Part shown: piece by piece, positions 57,171 through 64,000 of the stretch
How the letters are laid out: each line of letters opens with the position of its first letter
Numbering within the stretch: the first letter of the stretch is position 1
NCBI RefSeq assembly: GCF_003113495.2
Contig: NZ_CP084506.1
Coordinates: 2,480,001 to 2,544,000 of the forward strand
Length of the DNA stretch: 64,000 bases
Reading direction: 5' to 3'
Source: Edwardsiella tarda ATCC 15947 = NBRC 105688
GTDB lineage: Bacteria > Pseudomonadota > Gammaproteobacteria > Enterobacterales > Enterobacteriaceae
Position numbers and translations under genes: made by a program
Notes under the pieces: model-generated
Databases searched by the model: none
Told to the model about the DNA's origin: nothing
What the model saw: the letters and a program-made list of their open reading frames with translations, nothing else

Positions 57171-59525
57171 CTATTTCGCGGTGACAACGTCCATGCCAAA
57201 CGGCGCATTCTGCAGCGCCAAGGTTAAAACCTCGTCGATGCGCTTCACCGGATGGATGTCGAGATCGCGCAGGACGTTCTCCGGCATCTCCTCCAGATCC
57301 CGCTTATTATCATCCGGGATCAGGACGGTTTTGATACCGCCACGATGCGCGGCCAACAGCTTCTCTTTCAGCCCACCGATCGGCAGCACCTGACCACGCA
57401 GCGTGATCTCCCCGGTCATCGCCACATCGGCGCGCACCGGATTACCCGTCAGGCAAGAGACCAGTGCCGTACACATCGCGATACCGGCGCTCGGCCCATC
57501 TTTCGGTGTAGCCCCTTCCGGTACGTGGACGTGGATGTCGCGCTTCTCATAGAAGTCCTGATTGATCCCCAACTTCTCGGCACGCGCACGGACGACCGTC
57601 AACGCCGCCTGGATCGACTCCTGCATCACCTCACCCAGCGAACCGGTATAGGTCAGCTTGCCCTTACCCGGTACGCTGGCCGTTTCGATAGTCAGCAGAT
57701 CGCCGCCCACCTCGGTCCAGGCCAAGCCTGTCACCTGCCCGACACGGTTTTCGCTGTCGGCCCGGCCATAATCGAAACGCTGTACTCCCAGATAATCCTT
57801 CAGATTATCGCCATTGATCTCGATGTGGCGCAGCGACTTGTCCAACAACAGCTGCTTGACGGCCTTACGGCACAGCTTGGAGATCTCACGCTCCAGCGCC
57901 CGCACCCCCGCCTCACGCGTGTAGTAACGGATGATGCCGACGATCGCGCTGTCGTCCACCGTTAACTCGCCTTTCTTCAACGCGTTACGCTCGATCTGCT
58001 TCGGCAATAGATGCTGGCGAGCGATGTTGAGCTTCTCGTCCTCGGTGTAGCCGGACAGACGGATCACCTCCATACGATCCAACAGCGGCGCCGGGATGTT
58101 CATCGAGTTTGAGGTGGCGACAAACATCACATCGGACAGATCGTAATCGACCTCCAGGTAGTGATCGTTAAAGGCGACGTTCTGCTCCGGATCCAAGACC
58201 TCCAACAGTGCCGAGGCGGGATCGCCGCGCATGTCGGAAGACATCTTGTCAATTTCATCCAGCAAGAACAATGGGTTACGCACACCCACCTTGGCCATCT
58301 TCTGGATCAGTTTACCCGGCATGGAGCCGATGTAAGTCCGACGATGACCGCGGATCTCCGCCTCGTCACGCACGCCGCCCAGCGCCATACGCACATACTG
58401 ACGCCCGGTAGCGCGGGCAATGGATTGCCCCAGCGAAGTCTTACCTACCCCCGGCGGCCCGACCAGGCACAGGATCGGTCCCTTGATTTTGCTGACGCGA
58501 CTCTGCACCGCTAGGTATTCCAGGATGCGATCTTTGACGCGCTCCAGACCATAATGGTCGGCGTCCAGCGTCTCCTGCGCCTTACGCAGATCTTTCTTCA
58601 CCTTGCTGCGAGCATGCCACGGCACCTGCACGATCCAGTCGATATAACCGCGCACCACGGTGGCTTCCGCCGACATCGGCGACATCATCTTCAGCTTTTG
58701 CAGCTCGGCTTCCGCCTTCTCACGCGCCTCTTTCGGCATCTTGGCGGCTTCGATCTTGCGCTTCAGCGCCTCGAACTCGTCTGGCGTATCGTCCATCTCA
58801 CCCAGCTCTTTCTGAATGGCCTTCATCTGCTCATTCAGATAGTACTCGCGCTGGCTCTTCTCCATCTGCTTCTTCACCCGGTTACGGATGCGCTTCTCGA
58901 CTTGCAGCAGATCGATCTCGGACTCCATCATCGCCATCAGATATTCCAGACGCTCGGCCACGTCGAACATCTCCAGCACCGTCTGCTTGTCGTTCAGCTT
59001 CAACGGCATATGGGCGGCGATGGTATCGGCCAAGCGAGCGGCATCATCGATGCTGTTCAGCGAGGTCAGCACCTCCGGCGGGATCTTCTTGTTCAGTTTG
59101 ATATAGCCTTCAAACTGATTGATGGCGGTACGTACCAGCACCTCCTGCTCGCGTTCGTCCATCTCCGGCGTCGCCAGGTACTCTGCCTGGGCGGCAAAGT
59201 GTTCGCCACCATCAGACAGCGTGGTGATGCGGGCACGTTGGATCCCCTCCACCAGCACTTTTACCGTACCATCCGGCAGCTTCAGCATCTGCAGAATGGA
59301 GGCCACCGTCCCGACGGTAAACAGATCGTTGACGCCCGGCTCGTCGGTCGACGCCTCTTTCTGTGCCACCAGCAGGATCTTCTTGTCGTGATCCATTGCG
59401 GCTTCCAGGCAGCGGATCGACTTTTCCCGGCCTACAAACAACGGAATCACCATGTGCGGATAAACCACCACATCGCGCAACGGCAATACGGGGATTTCTA
59501 TGCGTTCGGAACGCTCAGGATTCAT
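57171..59525 (-). CDS. lon: ATP-dependent protease Lon
   Basis: Hexameric AAA+ serine protease for misfolded and regulatory proteins, 784 residues, the same as E. coli. The N domain starts [20 protein letters not shown]; Walker A is [17 protein letters not shown], Walker [14 protein letters not shown], and the Ser-Lys protease site has [11 protein letters not shown] (about Ser679). ATG 59525 is preferred to the upstream frame by family length. A sigma-32 promoter lies about 100 bases upstream. Confidence 0.98.
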   Translation of the reverse strand: MNPERSERIEIPVLPLRDVVVYPHMVIPLFVGREKSIRCLEAAMDHDKKILLVAQKEASTDEPGVNDLFTVGTVASILQMLKLPDGTVKVLVEGIQRARITTLSDGGEHFAAQAEYLATPEMDEREQEVLVRTAINQFEGYIKLNKKIPPEVLTSLNSIDDAARLADTIAAHMPLKLNDKQTVLEMFDVAERLEYLMAMMESEIDLLQVEKRIRNRVKKQMEKSQREYYLNEQMKAIQKELGEMDDTPDEFEALKRKIEAAKMPKEAREKAEAELQKLKMMSPMSAEATVVRGYIDWIVQVPWHARSKVKKDLRKAQETLDADHYGLERVKDRILEYLAVQSRVSKIKGPILCLVGPPGVGKTSLGQSIARATGRQYVRMALGGVRDEAEIRGHRRTYIGSMPGKLIQKMAKVGVRNPLFLLDEIDKMSSDMRGDPASALLEVLDPEQNVAFNDHYLEVDYDLSDVMFVATSNSMNIPAPLLDRMEVIRLSGYTEDEKLNIARQHLLPKQIERNALKKGELTVDDSAIVGIIRYYTREAGVRALEREISKLCRKAVKQLLLDKSLRHIEINGDNLKDYLGVQRFDYGRADSENRVGQVTGLAWTEVGGDLLTIETASVPGKGKLTYTGSLGEVMQESIQAALTVVRARAEKLGINQDFYEKRDIHVHVPEGATPKDGPSAGIAMCTALVSCLTGNPVRADVAMTGEITLRGQVLPIGGLKEKLLAAHRGGIKTVLIPDDNKRDLEEMPENVLRDLDIHPVKRIDEVLTLALQNAPFGMDVVTAK

Positions 59526-59616
59526 AGAGCTCTCTCTTTGTTTAGCTTCCGCCAGGTTATGGCGAAACAGCGCCACATCATGAGTAAAGACTGTTTCACC
59601 AAAGGATTACTAGAGT

Positions 59617-59644
59617 ATATGGGGCTATATTGGCGGGATTCAAC
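59617..59644 (-). promoter_or_regulatory. Sigma-32 (heat-shock) promoter of lon
   Basis: Minus strand: -35 GTTGAAT (59644-59638), 13-bp spacer, -10 CCCCATAT (59624-59617). Nearly the same boxes as the E. coli lon promoter. It begins directly after the clpX terminator. Confidence 0.9.
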
Positions 59645-59658
59645 GCCACGATCTACGG

Positions 59659-59688
59659 AAAAAAAATGGGGGATGCCATCCCCCATTT
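59659..59688 (-). terminator. Rho-independent terminator of clpPX
   Basis: Minus strand: stem ATGGGGGAT / ATCCCCCAT with a 3-nt loop followed by eight T residues, about 61 bases after the clpX stop. Confidence 0.92.
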
Positions 59689-59749
59689 CTCCTACTGTCC
59701 CATCTACTCAGCACGCCGATGGCGAACGCGTGCCACCGAGGGTGGCGAG

Positions 59750-61021
59750 TTACTCGCCGGCAGCTTGCGCCTCGGGCTGTCCGTAAATCAGCATCGGCTT
59801 ACTCTGCCCTTCGATAACCTGCTCATCGACGACCACCTTCTCCACGTTCTCCATGGAGGGCAGATCGTACATGGTATCGAGCAGCGTCCCCTCGACGATC
59901 GAACGCAGGCCACGCGCACCGGTCTTACGCGCCATCGCCTTCTTCGCGATGGCGGTTAAGGCTTCGTCGCGAAACTCTAACTCGACCCCTTCCAGGCCAA
60001 ACAGCGCCTGATACTGCTTGGTCAGGGCGTTCTTCGGCTCTTTCAGGATCTGGATCAGCGCCGCTTCATCCAACTCTTTCAGGGTGGCGACCACCGGCAG
60101 ACGACCGATGAACTCCGGGATCAGACCAAACTTGATCAGATCTTCCGGCTCGACCTGGCCCAGCAGCTCACTCTCGCTGGCCTTATCCGCCTTCCCTTTC
60201 ACCTTCGCGCCGAAGCCGATACCGGTGCCGGTATTCACACGCTGACCGATCACCTTATCCAACCCGGCGAAGGCACCACCACAGATGAACAGAATCTTGG
60301 AGGTATCCACCTGCAAGAACTCCTGCTGCGGATGTTTCCGTCCGCCCTGCGGGGGAACGGCCGCGACCGTCCCTTCGATCAGTTTCAACAGCGCCTGCTG
60401 CACCCCTTCACCCGATACGTCACGGGTAATCGACGGGTTGTCCGACTTACGGGAGATCTTGTCAATCTCGTCAATGTAGACGATGCCGCGCTGGGCCTTT
60501 TGCACGTCGTAGTCGCACTTCTGCAACAGCTTCTGGATAATATTTTCGACATCCTCGCCGACATAGCCGGCTTCGGTCAGGGTCGTCGCATCCGCCATGG
60601 TGAACGGCACATCCAGCAGACGAGCCAACGTCTCTGCCAGCAGGGTCTTGCCGCTACCGGTCGGGCCGATCAGCAGGATATTGCTCTTACCCAACTCGAC
60701 GCCGTTACTGGTGTCGCCGTTACGCAGGCGTTTATAGTGGTTATACACCGCCACCGCCAGCACCTTCTTCGCCTGCTCCTGACCGATGACATAGTCATCC
60801 AGGTGATGACGGATCTCATGGGGAGTCGGCAGTGCGCTACGCTCGCGGTGCGGCGTCACGTCTTTGATCTCTTCGCGAATGATGTCGTTACACAGATCGA
60901 CACATTCATCGCAGATATACACTGACGGACCGGCGATCAGCTTACGAACTTCATGCTGGCTTTTGCCGCAAAAAGAGCAGTACAGCAGCTTGCCAGAGCC
61001 GTCTTTGCGCTTATCTGTCAT
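59750..61021 (-). CDS. clpX: ClpX, ATPase subunit of the ClpXP protease
   Basis: AAA+ unfoldase, 423 residues. An N-terminal zinc domain ([18 protein letters not shown] ... CDECVDLC), Walker [19 protein letters not shown], pore loop GYVGED, Walker [11 protein letters not shown] and the IGF loop TGIGFGAKV that docks ClpP. ATG 61021 gives the conserved [15 protein letters not shown]. Cotranscribed with clpP (183-bp gap containing a hairpin). Confidence 0.98.
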   Translation of the reverse strand: MTDKRKDGSGKLLYCSFCGKSQHEVRKLIAGPSVYICDECVDLCNDIIREEIKDVTPHRERSALPTPHEIRHHLDDYVIGQEQAKKVLAVAVYNHYKRLRNGDTSNGVELGKSNILLIGPTGSGKTLLAETLARLLDVPFTMADATTLTEAGYVGEDVENIIQKLLQKCDYDVQKAQRGIVYIDEIDKISRKSDNPSITRDVSGEGVQQALLKLIEGTVAAVPPQGGRKHPQQEFLQVDTSKILFICGGAFAGLDKVIGQRVNTGTGIGFGAKVKGKADKASESELLGQVEPEDLIKFGLIPEFIGRLPVVATLKELDEAALIQILKEPKNALTKQYQALFGLEGVELEFRDEALTAIAKKAMARKTGARGLRSIVEGTLLDTMYDLPSMENVEKVVVDEQVIEGQSKPMLIYGQPEAQAAGE

Positions 61022-61121
61022 CAGTAAACCTCTTTCATTTAATTGCTGTCCCACCCGCGGCGGGCGTAGGCCCTATCATGACCTTGGCGCTGATCCGCGC
61101 GGCACACAGCCTATCCACACG

Positions 61122-61141
61122 AAAGCGCCCGTGGGCGCTTT
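61122..61141. terminator. Hairpin in the clpP-clpX gap
   Basis: Arms AAAGCGCCC / GGGCGCTTT separated by two bases, forming a GC-rich stem with about a 4-6 nt loop. On the plus side it runs into TTTTAT. Within the operon it may attenuate clpX or mark a processing point. Confidence 0.55.
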
Positions 61142-61204
61142 TATCGCTCTAGTATATCGGCGAATGGCCAGAGTGGCAGCATGTGGGGCGGTTCGCCGCA
61201 CAAA

Positions 61205-61825
61205 TCAGGCGCGCTGGGTCAGCACGGCATCGACCAGACCGTAATCGACCGCTTCCTGTGCAGACATGAAGCGATCGCGCTCGGTATCACGCTCGATCAC
61301 CTCCAGTGGCTGACCGGAGTGCTTGGCCATCAGGGTGTTCATGCGCGCCTTGATACTGAGGATCTCTTTCGCGTGGATCTCAATATCGGTCGCCTGACCT
61401 TGGAAACCGCCCAACGGTTGATGGATCATGACCCGAGAGTTAGGCAGGCAGAAACGCTTGCCCTGCGCCCCGGCAGCCAGCAGGAACGATCCCATGGAGC
61501 AGGCTTGCCCCATGCAGATGGTGCTGACATCCGGTTTGATAAACTGCATGGTGTCATAGATAGACATCCCGGCGGTGATCACCCCACCCGGTGAGTTGAT
61601 ATATAAGTGGATGTCTTTTTCCGGGTTTTCTGCTTCCAGGAACAGCATCTGGGCCACGATCAGGTTGGCCATGTGATCTTCGACCTGCCCTGTCAGAAAA
61701 ATAATGCGTTCTTTGAGCAGACGGGAAAAAATATCGTATGAACGCTCGCCGCGCGAAGTCTGCTCAACAACCATGGGCACCAACGCCATGTGCGGTGCTA
61801 ACTCACGCTGGTCACTGTATGACAT
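61205..61825 (-). CDS. clpP: ClpP protease subunit
   Basis: Tetradecameric serine peptidase of the ClpXP/ClpAP machines, 206 residues. Propeptide region [20 protein letters not shown], then [21 protein letters not shown], catalytic Ser in [14 protein letters not shown], His in [20 protein letters not shown] and Asp in [10 protein letters not shown]. The usual GQAASMG reads GQACSMG here. Between tig and clpX as in E. coli. Confidence 0.98.
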   Translation of the reverse strand: MSYSDQRELAPHMALVPMVVEQTSRGERSYDIFSRLLKERIIFLTGQVEDHMANLIVAQMLFLEAENPEKDIHLYINSPGGVITAGMSIYDTMQFIKPDVSTICMGQACSMGSFLLAAGAQGKRFCLPNSRVMIHQPLGGFQGQATDIEIHAKEILSIKARMNTLMAKHSGQPLEVIERDTERDRFMSAQEAVDYGLVDAVLTQRA

Positions 61826-61989
61826 TAACCGTCTCCTATAGAAATCTCTTCAGCAGTGGTACGTTTTGATTCTACTTGAGATAGGCCGGATTGACTATGC
61901 ACAATCGGGCCCTCCTCTGCTGTCCCTGCGCCTCAGGAAGACAGTATTTCACTCATTTGGGGGTGAACACGGCAAAATAAAGGCGCCCA

Positions 61990-62022
61990 CTAAAAAAAAA
62001 CCTTCGCCCTACGGCGAAGGTT
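61990..62022 (-). terminator. Rho-independent terminator of tig
   Basis: Stem AACCTTCGCC / GGCGAAGGTT with a CTAC loop; nine T on the minus strand, and five T on the plus strand, so it could act both ways. Confidence 0.92.
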
Positions 62023-62055
62023 TTTCAGATGACCTTAATCAATCAGGCGAACAAC

Positions 62056-63357
62056 TTAGGCCTGCGGCTGGTTCATCAGCTCGTTGAAGGTGGTCTCTTT
62101 CTCGCTCACTTTGGCCTGGGCCAGCAGCAGTTCAACCGCTTGCTCTTCCAGTGCCATGTTGCGCATGTTGTTCATCATCTCTTTGTTCTTGCTGTAGAAC
62201 TCGATCACTTCCTGCGGATCTTCGTAGGCAGAAGCCATCTCTTCGATCAGCGCATTAACGCGAGCGTCGTCTGCTTTCAGCTCGTTCTTGCTGATCACTT
62301 CGCCCAGCAGCAGACCGACGATGACACGACGCTTAGCCTGCTCTTCGAACAGTTCACGCGGCAGCTCCATCGCTTGCTGCTCATTGCCACCGAAACGCTG
62401 TGCGGCTTGACGACGCAGCACGTCGATTTCGCCGTCGACCAGGGCTGCCGGCACGTCGATTTCGTTCGCGCTCACCAGACCGTCCAGAACCTGCGCCTTG
62501 ATGCGGTTACGCACGGCATTTTTCAGTTCACGGGTCATGTTCTTACGAACTTCAGCCTTCAGGCCTTCCAGGGAGCCATCAGCCACGCCGAAACGCTTGA
62601 TGAACTCGGCAGTCATTTCCGGCAGTTCGCGCTCTTCGACTTTCTTCAGCACGATGTCGAATTTAGCCGCTTTACCTTTCAGGTTTTCAGCGTGGTAATC
62701 TTCCGGGAAGGTTACATCGATGACGAACTCTTCACCCGCTTTGTGACCCAGGATACCGTCTTCAAAGCCCGGGATCATGCGGCCCTGGCCCATGGCCAGA
62801 ACGAAATCGGTCGCCTTGCCACCTTCGAAGACTTCGCCGTCGATAGAGCCGGTGAAATCGATGGTTGCACGATCTTCGCCAGCCACTTCACCCTCTTTCG
62901 CCACCCAGGAAGCCTGCTGCTTACGCAGGGTTTCAACCATGGCGTCAACGTCGGCGTCTTTCACCTCTACCAGCGGCTTCTCAACCACGATGGTATCCAG
63001 ACCCTTCAGTTCGATCTCCGGGTAAACTTCGAACTCTACCGCGTAGGTGAAGTCGTCGCCCAGTTTGTATTCGCCCGGTACATACTTCGGCGCACCGACC
63101 GGATTCAGTTTTTCTTTGATGATCGCGTCGACGAAATTACGCTGCATCAGATCGCCCAGCACGTCCTGACGTACAGATGCGCCATAACGCTGAGCGACGA
63201 TGTTCATCGGCACTTTGCCCTTACGGAAACCGTCAATGCGTGCCTTCTTGGCAACATTACGCAGTTCGCTTTCTACTGCTTTTTCGATGCTATCAGCAGC
63301 AACAGTAATATTTACGCGACGACCCAGGCCTTCGGTGGTTTCAACAGAAACTTGCAT
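62056..63357 (-). CDS. tig: Trigger factor Tig
   Basis: Ribosome-bound chaperone, 433 residues. The ribosome-docking signature [17 protein letters not shown] lies near residue 45. The FKBP-type PPIase domain near 150-245 has [19 protein letters not shown] and [20 protein letters not shown], followed by the C-terminal chaperone arms. ATG 63357 ([15 protein letters not shown]) is the conserved start; the frame opens 11 codons earlier. Confidence 0.98.
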   Translation of the reverse strand: MQVSVETTEGLGRRVNITVAADSIEKAVESELRNVAKKARIDGFRKGKVPMNIVAQRYGASVRQDVLGDLMQRNFVDAIIKEKLNPVGAPKYVPGEYKLGDDFTYAVEFEVYPEIELKGLDTIVVEKPLVEVKDADVDAMVETLRKQQASWVAKEGEVAGEDRATIDFTGSIDGEVFEGGKATDFVLAMGQGRMIPGFEDGILGHKAGEEFVIDVTFPEDYHAENLKGKAAKFDIVLKKVEERELPEMTAEFIKRFGVADGSLEGLKAEVRKNMTRELKNAVRNRIKAQVLDGLVSANEIDVPAALVDGEIDVLRRQAAQRFGGNEQQAMELPRELFEEQAKRRVIVGLLLGEVISKNELKADDARVNALIEEMASAYEDPQEVIEFYSKNKEMMNNMRNMALEEQAVELLLAQAKVSEKETTFNELMNQPQA

Positions 63358-63643
63358 CTTATACCTCAAAAAATCACAGTGCTCGGTCAACGCTAGAAGC
63401 CGTTCTCTGCATCATGCCTGAGAGCCGCAACTTACTCTGAAGCGGGACGGCGCAAGAGTCACGCCCGCCGCCTTTCAAGTGCCATCTTAGCCGTTATCGC
63501 CGCCCCTCCCCGCGCTTACCGCGGTAAGCTCGGGAGACGCTAGCGCGTCGCCGCCTCGATGCTGCTCGAAATTCATTGGGCCGATATTGCATTCCCTGTT
63601 TTCAGATGCGTCCCGAATACCATTCCGGAAAAATAGACGCGAC

Positions 63644-63672
63644 ATTATAGCGATGCGCGCACTGGGAGTCGA
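63644..63672 (-). promoter_or_regulatory. Candidate sigma-70 promoter of tig
   Basis: Minus strand: -35 TCGACT (63672-63667), 17-bp spacer, perfect -10 TATAAT (63649-63644). It would give a leader of about 280 nt before tig. The rest of the tig-bolA gap (63358-63826) shows no ORF, only GC-rich hairpin-forming sequence near 63500-63550. Confidence 0.7.
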
Positions 63673-63749
63673 GAACCCGCGGGATTAAGTCACGCGGCGC
63701 CTCACACTTTCACCCCGAACTCCCCGCCGTTCGCCCCGGCGACACAGAC

Positions 63750-63775
63750 AAAAAAAGATGGCCTAATGGCCATCT
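63750..63775 (-). terminator. Rho-independent terminator of bolA
   Basis: Minus strand: perfect 8-bp stem AGATGGCC / GGCCATCT with a TAAT loop followed by seven T residues, about 50 bases after the bolA stop. Confidence 0.9.
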
Positions 63776-63826
63776 CCGTCGCGGCACTCGCCTCTCTTTG
63801 GCCGCCGCGCGCTGAAAAAGTTCCGT

Positions 63827-64000
63827 TTACGCGAGGCTAGCGCTACCGTTCCCGACACCGCGGCAAACCGGCGAGGCTAACACCGTATCCTGCAAACCGG
63901 CCCACTCTTTACGGGTATAGGTATGCAGCGCCAGGGCATGGGCCCCATCCGCCATCTCTTCGGCCAACGCGCCATAAATCGCGCGGTGACGTTGCAAAAA
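63827..64000 (-). CDS. bolA: BolA, C-terminal part (cut by window edge)
   Basis: The leftward frame from the window end reads [20 protein letters not shown], then [30 protein letters not shown] and a TAA at 63827. This equals the C-terminal half of the stationary-phase morphogene regulator BolA (E. coli [36 protein letters not shown]). The conserved histidine for Fe-S sharing with monothiol glutaredoxins is in ALHTYT. The N terminus lies beyond base 64000. Located upstream of tig as in E. coli. Confidence 0.93.
   Translation of the reverse strand, partial: FLQRHRAIYGALAEEMADGAHALALHTYTRKEWAGLQDTVLASPVCRGVGNGSASLA

Noticed and set aside
58554..59786. 410-codon plus-strand frame over lon
   Set aside because: Antisense of lon codons, rich in Leu/His/Arg, crossing the lon promoter; no support as a gene.
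62029..63396. 455-codon plus-strand frame over tig
   Set aside because: Exact mirror of tig, Phe/His/Gln/Leu-rich as expected from antisense of acidic/lysine codons; no domain or start signal.

Overview
The window looks like a chromosomal segment of an enteric bacterium of the order Enterobacterales, most likely Edwardsiella (tarda/piscicida/ictaluri group). This rests on the high but moderate GC of the coding DNA, on proteins that align by eye almost end to end with E. coli K-12 counterparts, on a gene order that is E. coli-like with specific gaps and insertions, and on a four-gene fimbrial cluster of the kind described in E. tarda. The genus is an inference; no database was searched.

Layout. 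1-10.5 kb is a mixed block: thiamin salvage (thiM-thiD, read leftward behind a TPP riboswitch), a persulfide-type ArsR regulator divergent from a CoA-disulfide/persulfide reductase with a rhodanese domain, D-lactate dehydrogenase (dld), queuosine genes queD and queE, an HcaT-like MFS transporter, a small unknown ORF, ves, and qmcA-ybbJ. From qmcA to the right end the order follows the E. coli dnaX/acr/lon region: ybbJ-cueR-copA-ybaP-chiX-ybaK-ushA-gsk-hemH-adk-htpG-recR-ybaB-dnaX-apt-ybaN-priC-ybaM-mscK-acrR-acrA-acrB-tomB-hha-ffs-ybaZ-tesB-amtB-glnK-decR-cof-ybaE-queC-ybaV-ppiD-hupB-lon-clpX-clpP-tig-bolA.

Departures from that order are the accessory content. A GntP-family transporter with two GntR/FadR-type palindromes lies between ybaP and chiX. 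A chaperone-usher fimbrial operon with a long AT-rich leader replaces the ybaL-fsr-aes material around ushA-gsk. A YeaQ-type membrane gene sits before ybaM, and a ychN (DsrE-fold) gene is placed directly behind acrR. mdlAB is missing between glnK and decR, and ybaW between queC and ybaV. A 154-bp palindromic element and a five-copy hexamer repeat lie between hha and the 4.5S RNA gene.

Functions that work together: copper export (CueR switching the 19-bp-spaced copA promoter); multidrug efflux (AcrR operator between acrR and acrAB); nitrogen sensing (glnK-amtB behind a sigma-54 promoter and an NtrC-type site); protein quality control (htpG and lon with sigma-32 promoters, clpPX, tig, ppiD); replication and repair (dnaX with an intact frameshift signal, priC, recR, ybaZ); queuosine synthesis (queD, queE, queC); thiamin (thiM, thiD and the HMP-PP phosphatase cof); and nucleoid and virulence regulation (hha-tomB, hupB, rsmS). 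Two small RNAs, ChiX and 4.5S RNA, are recognisable by sequence. No CRISPR, insertion sequence, tRNA or prophage was seen. I found no wholly new system; the best leads are the persulfide pair, the intergenic palindromic element, the hexamer repeat next to ffs, and the regulator-less operator region before the GntP transporter.
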